DNA of 64,000 nucleotides from Thraustochytrium sp. TN22 (lineage: Eukaryota > Sar > Bigyra > Thraustochytrida > Thraustochytriidae). A model generated the notes under the pieces. That model ran no database searches and was not told the origin of the DNA. It was given only the letters and a program-made list of their open reading frames with translations. Made by a program: the position numbers and the translations under genes. Location of the stretch: positions 1 to 64,000 of the forward strand of contig JABLUY010000023.1 of assembly GCA_013306675.1 (NCBI GenBank), given 5' to 3'. Shown here piece after piece: positions 1 through 8,828 of this stretch (the first letter of the stretch is position 1; each line of letters starts with the position of its first letter).

Positions 1-34
<34 letters not shown>

Positions 35-54
35 GCGGCGGCGCGCGCGCGCGC
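1..54. repeat. GC-only trinucleotide/dinucleotide tract
   Basis: An uninterrupted GCG/GGC triplet array that turns into a CG dinucleotide run. It is low-complexity sequence at the window edge, upstream of ARPC1. Nothing coding is supported. Confidence 0.9.
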
Positions 55-123
55 GGCGGCGGCGGGCGGCTGCGTAGGCGCGGCGGCACAGGCGCAGGCT
101 CTGGTCGGGCCGGGTCGTGCGAA

Positions 124-171
124 GCTCGCTCGCTCGCTCGCTCGCTCGCTCGCTCGCTCGCTCGCTCGCTC
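124..171. repeat. (CTCG)n microsatellite in the ARPC1 5' flank
   Basis: About twelve tandem CTCG units end roughly 90 bp before the ARPC1 start codon. The same tetranucleotide recurs just 5' of other genes in the window, for example before the start at 8829 and in the flank of the LRR gene near 23.77 kb. Confidence 0.9.
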
Positions 172-259
172 AAGTTTCTTTCGACTGCCTCCCTCGCTCG
201 GGCCCGGTCGGTCCGTGGCGCGGCGACAAGGGCGGGCGGCGCGCGGGCGCGCGAGGAGG

Positions 260-1408
260 ATGGGGCTGCTCAAGGTGAACACGGTGGGCGTGACGTGCCA
301 CGCGTGGAGCCCGGACCGCAAGCGCATCGCGGTGTGCGAGAACACGGAGAAGGTGTACATCTATGGCAACGCGGACCGGCCGGACCCGCAGGACTGGGTG
401 AAGGAGCACGAGCTGGTGGGCCACGACCTGGTGGTGACGGCGATCGACTGGTCACCTGTGCACAACAAGATCGTGACGTGCTCGCACGACCGCAATGCGT
501 TCGTGTGGTCATACGCGGACGGCGAGTGGAAGCCGTCGCTCTCGATCCTGCGCATCAACCGCGCGGCGCTGGACGTGAAGTGGTCGCCGGACGGCAAGAA
601 GTTCGCCGTGGCGAGCGGCGCCAAGGTGGTGCCGGTGTGCCACTATGAGACGCAGAACGACTGGTGGATCTCCAAGATGATCAAGAAGCACAAGTCGTCG
701 GTCACGAGCGTGGCGTGGCACCCGAACTCGCAGCTGCTGGCCACGGGCAGCACGGACTTTCGTTGCCGCATCTTCTCGGCGTACATCTCGGACATTGAGA
801 CGGGCGTGGACTCGATGCTGGGCGACACGGGCAAGACGTCCTTTGGCGATGTGCTCATGGACTTTGACGCCTCCAACGGCTGGGTCATGGACGTCGCCTT
901 CTCCCCGAGCGGCAGCCGCCTCGCCTTTGTGGGCCACGACTCGACGGTGTCCTTTGTGTCCTTCGATGGCGGGTCTCCGGTCTGCCAGACGCTCAAGTCG
1001 CGCAACCTGCCAAACCAGGTGGTGGCCTTTCTGAGCGATGACGTGGTGGTGGCGGCCGGCCACGAGTTCAATCCGGAGATCTACCAGTTTGGCGCCGGCA
1101 ACTCGTGGTCCTGCCTCGGCTTCGTCGAGCAGAAGAGCTCTGGCGGGTCCTCGGCCGCCAAGAAGGCGGCCTCCAACTTCAGCGCCGCGCGCAACATCTG
1201 GGCCAACAAGACCACGCGCGGCACGGAGGGCAACGACGGTGCGCAGGACCTCTGGACGCGCCACCACAACGCCATCACGGACATCCAGATCTACACCGAC
1301 ACGCTCACGCACCACTCCTTTGACACCTTCTCCACCTCGGGCCTCGACGGCTGCATCGTCATTTGGGACGCCGCCGACCTCGGCAAGGTCTCCGGCCTCT
1401 CCCTCTGA
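260..1408 (+). CDS. ARPC1: Arp2/3 complex subunit 1 (ARPC1/p40), WD40 protein
   Basis: ARPC1 is the WD40 beta-propeller subunit of the seven-subunit Arp2/3 complex, which nucleates branched actin in the cytoplasm. The product is 382 residues, the family's usual length. Blades diagnostic for ARPC1 are visible: VTCHAWSPDRKRIAVCENT at the N terminus, IDWSPVHNKIVTCSHDRNAF, LRINRAALDVKWSPDGKKFA, NDWWISKMIKKHKSSVTSVA and CRIFSAYISDIETG. The propeller closes with LDGCIVIWD. The chosen ATG gives MGLLKVNTVGVTCHAW, matching the family start. An in-frame ATG at 215 would only add a basic Arg-rich leader encoded in the GC-rich flank. No intron is needed. ARP3 of the same complex lies at 58.8-60.0 kb. Confidence 0.95.
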   Translation: MGLLKVNTVGVTCHAWSPDRKRIAVCENTEKVYIYGNADRPDPQDWVKEHELVGHDLVVTAIDWSPVHNKIVTCSHDRNAFVWSYADGEWKPSLSILRINRAALDVKWSPDGKKFAVASGAKVVPVCHYETQNDWWISKMIKKHKSSVTSVAWHPNSQLLATGSTDFRCRIFSAYISDIETGVDSMLGDTGKTSFGDVLMDFDASNGWVMDVAFSPSGSRLAFVGHDSTVSFVSFDGGSPVCQTLKSRNLPNQVVAFLSDDVVVAAGHEFNPEIYQFGAGNSWSCLGFVEQKSSGGSSAAKKAASNFSAARNIWANKTTRGTEGNDGAQDLWTRHHNAITDIQIYTDTLTHHSFDTFSTSGLDGCIVIWDAADLGKVSGLSL

Positions 1409-1987
1409 TGATGCTCACGTTCAGGCCGTCTTTCTCTTCCTTTTGCCACCCCTGCGCGCGCGGTGCGGCGAGAAGGAGGAGCTTGTGCCGCGCCGCCATC
1501 CCCGCCGCCGCAGTAGCAGCAGCGGCTGCTGCTGGCTGGGCCTGCAAGTAGAGCGCGAGCTCAAGCGCCCGCGAGCGTGCACGTAAGCGAGAGACGCCCG
1601 TTGAGGGCGCGCGCGCGCGCCTGCGCGCACGCACGCACGCACGCTCGCCCCGAAAACGTAGCTACTGCACTCCGCTCGCCTGACACATGTTCGATTTACT
1701 CCTCCCTTTTCCAAGCCTTGCCGCGTCGGAGCTCATGACGGTCATGACGTCTTGGTCCGGCACCTCGAAGGGGTGACCGGACAAAGATCAAGACCCGGCC
1801 CTCGGTGCGCCTGCGCAGATCGTAGACGGCGCAGCGCATCGCAGCGCCGTCCGTGTGGCGTGGCGTGGTGCGGCGCGGCGCGGTGCAGCAGGTGCGGCTG
1901 GCGCGCGGCGGAGCACAGCGCAGCACAGCGCAGCACAGCGCCGCGCATATCGGTGCAAGGCAGCAAGCAGCGCTGGACGTCACGACC

Positions 1988-2854
1988 ATGATGATGAGGA
2001 TGATGGCGGGGCGGTGCAGCAGCGCCGCCGTCGCGTGCAGACGGCTGCTGTCCACGACGACGTCGCGCGCATCGGGCGGAGAACTCAACGTGCAGCTCTC
2101 GCACGAGGACAGCGTAGCATTGGTGAGCTTGGAGCGGCCGAGCCGCATGAACGCGCTCAGCTTTGAGATGGGCGGCGCGCTCCTGGAGCTGGACGCGAAG
2201 CTGGAGGACTCTGTGAAAGCGATCGTGCTGACCGGGTCGGGCGGCCGCGCGTTTAGCACGGGCCGCGACCTAAAGGATAGCAAGAGCCACACGGAGGAGC
2301 AGGCCAAGGCGTACATGCAGCTGGCGCGCGACACGGTGCTGGCTTTCCGCGCCGTCTCGCGGCCAACGGTGGCGGCGGTGAACGGCTTCGCGTTCGGCTG
2401 GGGCATGGAGATCGCCCTCGCCAGCGACCTGCGCGTAGTGAACGCGGGCGCCACGCTGTGCTTCCCGGAGTGTGGGCTGGGCATTTTCCCCGGTGCCATG
2501 GGCACGGTGCTGTTGCCGCGACTGGTCGGGCCGGCAGTGGCCAAGGACCTGATCTTTACGAGCCGGCGGTTCGACGGCAAAGAGGCCTTCGAGCTCGGGC
2601 TGGCGAATCGCGTGGCGGATGGGCCGGAAGCGACCGTGCAGGTCGCTCTGGAGCTGGCTGCCAAGGTCGCTTCGAACGCGCCGCTTGGCGTCAAGGGCGC
2701 TCGCACTGTCATCGACGAGGGCCTGGATCTTACCTTCGACCAGCACTGCGCTCTTTCCGACAAGTACCGCTTCCCGCTCAACGACACGGAAGACTTCAAG
2801 GAGGCGCTCGCCGCTTTTGCGGAGGGCCGTACGCCACGCTTCCAAGGACGCTGA
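1988..2854 (+). CDS. Mitochondrial enoyl-CoA hydratase/isomerase (AUH/ECHS1-like)
   Basis: This crotonase-fold enzyme adds water to a 2-enoyl-CoA in fatty-acid or branched-chain amino-acid breakdown. The 288-residue product starts with a basic, Ser/Thr-rich leader (MMMRMMAGRCSSAAVACRRL...) typical of mitochondrial targeting. The crotonase core follows: SRMNALSFEM, oxyanion-hole residues in GSGGRAFSTGRDL, and then both catalytic glutamates, E141 (GWGMEIALASDL) and E161 (FPECGLGIFPGA), with the same 20-residue spacing as in rat enoyl-CoA hydratase. The upstream in-frame ATG at 1853 lies in repetitive GC sequence, so I chose 1988. The substrate cannot be told from sequence: short-chain, methylglutaconyl-CoA and related hydratases share these motifs. 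Confidence 0.9.
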   Translation: MMMRMMAGRCSSAAVACRRLLSTTTSRASGGELNVQLSHEDSVALVSLERPSRMNALSFEMGGALLELDAKLEDSVKAIVLTGSGGRAFSTGRDLKDSKSHTEEQAKAYMQLARDTVLAFRAVSRPTVAAVNGFAFGWGMEIALASDLRVVNAGATLCFPECGLGIFPGAMGTVLLPRLVGPAVAKDLIFTSRRFDGKEAFELGLANRVADGPEATVQVALELAAKVASNAPLGVKGARTVIDEGLDLTFDQHCALSDKYRFPLNDTEDFKEALAAFAEGRTPRFQGR

Positions 2855-4878
2855 AAGGGCAGGGTCGCTCGAGCCTGAGTCTGAGCCGCCCTGCGCGCGT
2901 AAGGATGCCACAAAGGCCGTGCAGTGCCAGTAGGGCCGAGCAGCGCAAGGCTGGCAAAGCAGTTCCGCCCAGGCTGCCAGGCCGCTTCCGGAAGCTGGCG
3001 ACGAGCTCGAGCTCCCCTGTCTGATCGTCACACCCTCATAATCATCATGGCCTGGATGTTGTCAACTGTCGTGCTGCTCAGCGCTTGGGCTGGCTTCCAA
3101 GGCTGCAATGCTGCGGGCTAGGCCAGCCCTGGCCGGGCAAATGCTGCCGAGGCTGGATGGGCTGGTAGGGCAAATGTTGCCGACTCCTTGTTTCAAGAGA
3201 CTTCCCGAGGGAATACCTTCCGGTTAGCTTCACGGCTTGCGGCGGCGGCGGCCGCAGCTGCCTTTTGCATGTTGAGAAGGCCAGGAATGCCGGGCTGGTG
3301 GCCATGGTGGCAGTGAGGGGACCGCTCCAAGGTCAGCCTCGCTCGTCGACGCAAGACACGGGACGCTGACCGTCGACGCCTGCCATTGCCATCCATGCTG
3401 GCCAGCAGCCAGCCAGACTGGTTTGCGCGCACAATAGGTGGTAGCCCCTAAAGAAAGAGAAAGAGAAAGAGAAGGAGAGCTGGGCTGAGCTGGTGAGACC
3501 AGCAGCCAGTGGCAGTTAGTATGCTTCGCGACCAGCGTGGCTGGCTGGCTGTCGCTGGGTGTCGCTGGCTGCTCGGCTGGAAGGTCGCCTGCGGCCGCTG
3601 GCACGCGTCGCTACGCCTCACAGTCAGTGTCAGAGGTGGACGCAGCCGCCTGGGAGTCGGCAAGCAAATGTGGCAGGGCTCAGCTCGTCACAGATATCAC
3701 CGCACCTCTCTCGTCCAGCTGGGTCCCAAGTTCGTGCGTCCCACACCGGCAAGCTGCCAGCTCTGGACTTGGTCGCTCGGCGTTGCTGCCACTGCAGCTT
3801 GTGAGGCGCCACAGTTAGCTTGCAGCCGCGCGCGGTCAGGCTTCCGCGCGCGGCGCGCGCGCGGCGCGCGCGGCGCGCAGCATCGCGCAGCAGCACCCCT
3901 CACCCCCACACGGCACAAGACATCATCGCCGTGCGCAGCATGAGGGCGCTCGCAAGAGCGCAGCCTCGCTCGCCGATGCGGCGGCGGCCAGCCAGGCGGA
4001 CGCCACGCGGCGCGGCGCTTGCGACGCTTGTGGCGCCGCCTGCCGGCCTGAGGGCGCCTGCGGCCGCGGAGCCGGAGAGGGCCTACGCAAGCTGAGCCTT
4101 CAAGGCGCGCGGGCTTGACTGACCGCGGCGACAGAGTGAACTTGAACGCGCTCGCCTGGCCTCCGCTGGCGCCAGCCGCTCTAGGACAGGAGACGGAGGA
4201 GAGGGAGAGAAAGAGCGGGCAATGCAAGCTTGCGCCGGCGGCGGTGGCTGGTGGCTGGGTGGCGCCCGACTGGCGCAAGCCGACCGGACAGCCACGTCGT
4301 TCAAGTTGACGAGGCCTGTCACTGGTTGGTCGCGAACGGCACCCGGGATTGTCCACAGCGAAGCAAGGGAAGAAGCAGGGCAGAAGCAGCTTGCTCGTTG
4401 TGGCGAGGCGGTGGAACAGCAGGGGAAAGCAGCTTGCTCCCCGCACGGGCCCACGCAGCTTTTGGAAACGTGCCTGGCGGTCGCCACAGCGGTAGGCGCG
4501 CAACAAGGGCCGGCGGCGCACTGCGGGACGCCGACCACACTGAGGGGGAAGATGAGGGGCCAGCCCCGCACAGGCCCGCACGCAGGCCTGTGGCGCGACG
4601 CGGAGCGCGGCGAAAAGCGGCGCTCAACTGGACGAGCGGGCAGTCAGTCCTTCAAAAGCCCGCGCGGGTCGAGCGCTGGCGCTAGCGCTAGCGCGCGGGC
4701 CCGGGCGCGGGCGCGGCACGCGCGCGAGCGGGCGCGCGAGCGGGTGCGGCGCGGCCCGGCACTGCGCGGCCAGCCAGCCAGCTGGGCGGGCGCCGCCGTG
4801 GGCGACTGGTTGACAAGGCCGGCCGGCAGGGGGGGGGGAAAGGGGGGCCCACGGGCACGCGGTGCTCATAACAGAAGG
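2855..4878. other. Gene-poor interval between hydratase and histidine kinase
   Basis: Two kilobases with no supportable gene. Open frames on both strands are compositionally biased (Ala/Arg/Ser-rich) and match no family. A purine run of AAAG-type units lies near 3450-3478. A GC-rich stretch around 4680-4860 directly precedes the kinase start. It probably holds the 3' UTR of the hydratase and the promoter/5' UTR of the kinase. Confidence 0.6.
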
Positions 4879-5476
4879 ATGGCGTCGGCGCTGCCGCCGA
4901 ATGATGGCATGCTGGCGTACGCGAACGAGATGTCGGAGCTGGTGATTGCGCTCTGCTACTTTATCATCCCGTCGATGATGTTCTTGTGGATGAGGGACAT
5001 CAAGGTGGCGTCGGTTTTTTTGGAGATTAGGGTGTGGTTCATGCTTTTCATCGTGTGCTGCGGCCTCACGCACCTGCTCGGCTTCCTCGGGTGGTGGTGG
5101 AAGGCGCCCGCCCTAGTGACGCTGTGCAAGCTGGCCACCGCCGTGGTCTCGGTTGGCACGGTGATCGTCCTGGTGCGCCACATGAAGGCACTTGACGCAC
5201 TCATGCGCCGCGCCGCGGAGCTGGAGCGCAGCGTGCAGTCGTCGCTGGACCAGCTCGCGTCGCTACGCAGCCGCAACCAGGAGCTGGCGCGCCTCAAGGA
5301 GGAGGCCGTCAACATCGCCAAGCTGCGCCAGGAATTCATCTCGACCGTCTCGCACGAGGTGCGCACGCCGCTGCAGAGCATCATCGGCTTCGGCGAGATC
5401 CTCGAGCAGAGCGAGCTGGACCCTTCGCAGCGCCAGATGCTGCGCACGATGCTGGAGAGCTCGCGCATGCTCTGCA

Positions 5477-5508
<32 letters not shown>

Positions 5509-6912
5509 TACCAAAAGGAGAACTTCGTGTTGGAAGACGAGCCCTTTGCCCTTCTGGACGCCGTCACCTCGGCGCTGCGCATCTCGTCGAGCCGCGCGGC
5601 CGCCAAGAGCCTCGATCTGCGCTACCGCGTGTGCACGCCTTTGCCGGCCGTTGTGCGCGGCGACATGACGCGCGTCGTCCAGGTGCTCTCAAATCTCGTC
5701 TCGAACGGCGTCAAGTTCACGCAGACCGGCTCCGTGTCGGTGCTCGTCAGCAGCGTGCCCACGGCCGAGGATCGTGAGCGCTGGCTAGCCGCCTTCCGCG
5801 CGCGCCCTCACACCTTCTCGCCACTCGATGACGATGAGGCCAACGCGCGCGCCATTCTGGCCGGCCTCGGTACATCGGAGTCCGAGAGCGAGCAGCCTCA
5901 CGGCGAGCAGCCGCAGCAGCCGAGCAACGGCGCAGACCGCATTATCTCGGAGCGCACGGCTCTCCTTGGCGCCAACCGCGACGTGGCGCCTGCTATCATT
6001 CGCCAGGACAGTGACGCCCAGGGCGCTGGCGCGCCCTGGGGCATCATGCTCCAGGTTGTCGATACGGGCGGCGGCGTCGCGCCGGCCTCCTTTTCGCGCA
6101 TCTTCCGCCGCTTCATGCAGAGTGATACCTCTACGACCCGAGTCTTTGGCGGCACCGGCCTCGGGCTTTCCATCGTGCAGCAGCTTGCCATCCGCATGGG
6201 CGGCTCGGTGCACCTGGAGAGCCGCCAGGGCCACGGCGCCACATTCACGGTGTTCTTGCGCTTCACCGTGGTCCGCGACGCGCCGCCCATCGAGCCCAGC
6301 TCGGGCTTCGTTGTGCTGCCGCCGCCCTCGCTGCTCCCGCTCGAGCCCGCCTCACCGGTCCCGGCCAACGAGGCGGCCTCGGCCCTGGCAGCAGCGCGCG
6401 CCATCCCGACCAGCATTCCGCCCACGCCCGGCGGCACCAACAGCCCTGCCATCACGCACCGCCTTCGCGTCTTGCTGGTCGACGACAACGAGATCAACCG
6501 TGCCGTCACCAAGCCCATGCTGCTCCGCTCTGGCGCAACCTCCGTCGACCTCGCCAGCAATGGCCAGCAGGCCTACGAGAAGGTGCTCGCTGCCTCGCAC
6601 TCCAGCAAGGAGCCTTATCACGTGATTCTCATGGACCTGCACATGCCTGTGCTGGACGGCTTCGGTGCCACACAGAAGATTCGGCTCAACCTGCGCCAGA
6701 TCGACAACACGCCGATCCTCGCCTTTACTGCCGCCGCGTTCACGGCCGAGGAATCCGCGAATCTGCGCGCCAAGGGCTTCAACGGGATGCTTTTTAAGCC
6801 CTGTACCCTGGCGCGCATCAAGCAGACACTCTGCATCGTCGACGCCTACCTGTGCGGCAAGACCGTGCTCGAGGACCTCTTTTTGCAGACTGAGTCGCTT
6901 TACCAGCGATGA
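4879..6912 (+). CDS. Ethylene-receptor-type hybrid histidine kinase
   Basis: A membrane sensor kinase of 677 residues. Three hydrophobic segments (about 18-36, 50-72 and 78-100) match the ethylene-binding domain of plant ETR1. IALCYFIIP parallels ETR1 IAIAYFSIP, and IVCCGLTHLLGF parallels IVLCGATHLINLW, so the copper-ligand pair is kept as C61 and H65. A Glu (E20) sits where ETR1 has Asp25. No GAF domain follows. A short coiled coil leads straight to the HisKA box (STVSHEVRTPL, phospho-His H159), then HATPase boxes (NLVSNGVKF; VVDTGGGVAP; GGTGLGLSIV) and a receiver domain from about 526 (LLVDDNEINR, phospho-Asp D586 in MDLHMPVLDGF, FTAAAF, LFKP). The kinase looks active and passes phosphate internally before any HPt partner. 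Ligand identity is inferred, not shown. Confidence 0.9.
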
Positions 6913-7109
6913 TGTTGCTGTGCTTGGATCACCTGCCCGTGACCACACGCCAGTTTTTTGTTACCATCATCGCATGTCGGTTCGCCGCCGACACTGCCGC
7001 AGAGCGCACGCAATGCAAGCACACGCCAGGACAGGTTGGCGCCTAGGTTTGCCTGTCTTGGAGAGGTGTAGGCGCGCGGAGTCCGCGTCGGAATGTCTTC
7101 TCTCGCCTA

Positions 7110-7115
7110 CACACT

Positions 7116-7151
<36 letters not shown>
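7110..7151. repeat. (CA)n-(GA)n dinucleotide repeat
   Basis: A compound microsatellite about 200 bp past the histidine kinase stop, between its 3' end and the 3' end of the minus-strand gene at 7241. Probably non-coding. Confidence 0.85.
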
Positions 7152-7240
7152 TATACCAGCCACACCCTTTCTGAACACTTCAGTTCCTTTTTATCAGTAA
7201 AAGCAAGCGTATACAACCTTCTTTGAATGGTGCGTTCCCA

Positions 7241-8008
7241 TCAGTCCTCGCCACCCATGTCAGCTGCATCGTCCGCGGCTGCGGCTGCATCGGCCGCGGC
7301 CTCGGCCGCGGCCTCGGCAGCCGCGTCGCTCGCGGCGCTGGCGGCCGCGCCCGCCTCAGCACCCAGGCCAATGCCCTTGTCGTCCGCAAAGTGTAATGGC
7401 GCCACCTTCAGCACCAGTTGCAGGTTCACCAGCAGAATGTACACGAAGAGCACGAAGCCGAAGAGGAAGAGAAGCTTCACCATGGTCGAGTCACGGCTGC
7501 CCAGAACATCCTGCATCGCCTCGCGGAGCGTCTCGCGCCAGCCGCTGCCGCCGGCGCCGGCGCCGGCGCCGGTGCGCGACTTGCTTTTGGACGACTTGAC
7601 CGGGATGGACACCTCATCGTCGGACCCCTTCTTCACGCGGGCGCCCGACCTCTCCTTGGCCTTGCGCGACGTCACGGACTTGCCCGTCTTGCCGGTCTTG
7701 CTGCCGTCGCCGCGCTGCCGCGCGCCGGGTGCCTGCTGCTGCTGCACCTGCTGCTGCGCGTCGGCCAGCACCAGCGCAGTCGGCTCTGTCCCAGGCGCCC
7801 TCCCCTCGCCGCCGGCCTCCGCCTCGCAGCTCCCGTCGTACGTCGGCAGTGCGACCGCCGCCGCCTCGCCCTCGCTGCCCGCCTCGCTGCCCGCGCGCGC
7901 GCCTGCCTTGCGCGAGGCCCTCAGGCGCGCCGCCAGCAGCAGCCGCAGCTGCGCCGCCGACGGCGCCGCCGCCGCCGCCGCCATGGCCACCGCCGCGGCC
8001 GGCGCCAT
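7241..8008 (-). CDS. Uncharacterised single-pass membrane protein
   Basis: I do not recognise this protein. The 255-residue frame starts at MAPAAAVAMAAAAAAPS; an earlier in-frame ATG at 8131 would add 41 Arg/Ala/Gly-rich residues that look like flank. A Gln-rich stretch (about 85-100) and a basic Ser/Lys segment precede an amphipathic WRETLREAMQDVLGSRDS and one strong membrane span (KLLFLFGFVLFVYILLVNL, near residues 185-205). The tail is Ala/Asp/Glu-rich. The sharply hydrophobic segment flanked by charged residues argues for real coding. The poly-Ala tail could instead be compositional. It is convergent with the histidine kinase. Confidence 0.45.
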   Translation of the reverse strand: MAPAAAVAMAAAAAAPSAAQLRLLLAARLRASRKAGARAGSEAGSEGEAAAVALPTYDGSCEAEAGGEGRAPGTEPTALVLADAQQQVQQQQAPGARQRGDGSKTGKTGKSVTSRKAKERSGARVKKGSDDEVSIPVKSSKSKSRTGAGAGAGGSGWRETLREAMQDVLGSRDSTMVKLLFLFGFVLFVYILLVNLQLVLKVAPLHFADDKGIGLGAEAGAAASAASDAAAEAAAEAAADAAAAADDAADMGGED

Positions 8009-8828
8009 GCTGGCTGGCTGGCTGCCCGCCCGGCTGCCCGCCTGGCCGCAGGCCCGCCCGCGCGCCCGCCCCGCGCGCCGCCGCAACCGCGCCGCGCCAC
8101 GCAGCCTGGGCCGCGCCGGTTCTGCCTGCAAGGCGGCAGCAGCCTAGCTAGGCTGCCCGCGGCGGAGTCGACGCCGTTGCTCTCCTCGTTGAGCCTGGGC
8201 TTGCTTGCCAGGCCTGCCTGCTCACAGGAGAGGAGAGCAGGGGAGAGGAGGGGAGAGAGCATGAGCGACCATTCAGGCTCTGGCAGGGAGGAACACGCTA
8301 AGAGCTTCGCCTAGCTGCCTCTGCCGTAGCACAGTGCATGCGTGCGTGAGCAGCCTCGCATCAGTCAGCCTTAGCAGGCAGGCAGGCAGGCAGGCAGGCC
8401 GCGCGCTCTGATCTGACAGCATGAGCAGTCGCATGGCTGTCAAAGACACGCTTGCATGGAATCGACTCTACTTCGCCGCTCGATGCCAACAGGGGTCTGC
8501 TCTACTCACCCTCTGCCCTGGTCTGATCAAATCCGCTGTCCGGACCGGACAGGCCAGGCCAGGTTCCCCACGATGCACTGCAGGGAGGGGAAATTTGTAA
8601 GACAGAAAAGCCGTTGGGCCCATTTTCTGCACTACCTGCGCTACAGCTCAGCGTTGACTGCCGTCATGTGTAGTACCTGCCTTGGCTGACAGTGAGCAGC
8701 TCGCTCGCTCCCTCGCTCGCTCGCTCGCTTGCTTGCTTGCTTACTTGCTTGCTTACTTGCTTGCTTCAAGTTGCTTGCACGCTTGCAGCGCGTGGCAATT
8801 TCGCACCAAGCGCGGCGCGGCGGCAAGC
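8009..8828. other. Intergenic, simple repeats
   Basis: Divergent promoter space between the minus-strand gene ending its 5' side at 8008 and the plus-strand gene starting at 8829. It holds a (GGCA)n run near 8376-8399 and a CTCG/CTTG tract at 8698-8767. No gene is supported. Confidence 0.6.
8698..8767. repeat. (CTCG)n to (CTTG)n microsatellite
   Basis: CTCG units pass into CTTG units immediately upstream of a start codon at 8829. Read in frame it would give a Leu/Ala/Tyr-rich false signal-peptide-like leader, so it decides the start choice of the following gene. Confidence 0.85.

Noticed and set aside
509-1315. 268-codon minus-strand frame inside ARPC1
   Set aside because: Antisense shadow of the WD40 gene, a result of high GC at third codon positions.
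3697-4581. 294-codon minus-strand frame
   Set aside because: Arg/Ala/Pro-rich, no motif, start and end in low-complexity DNA; overlapping frames on both strands are equally open.
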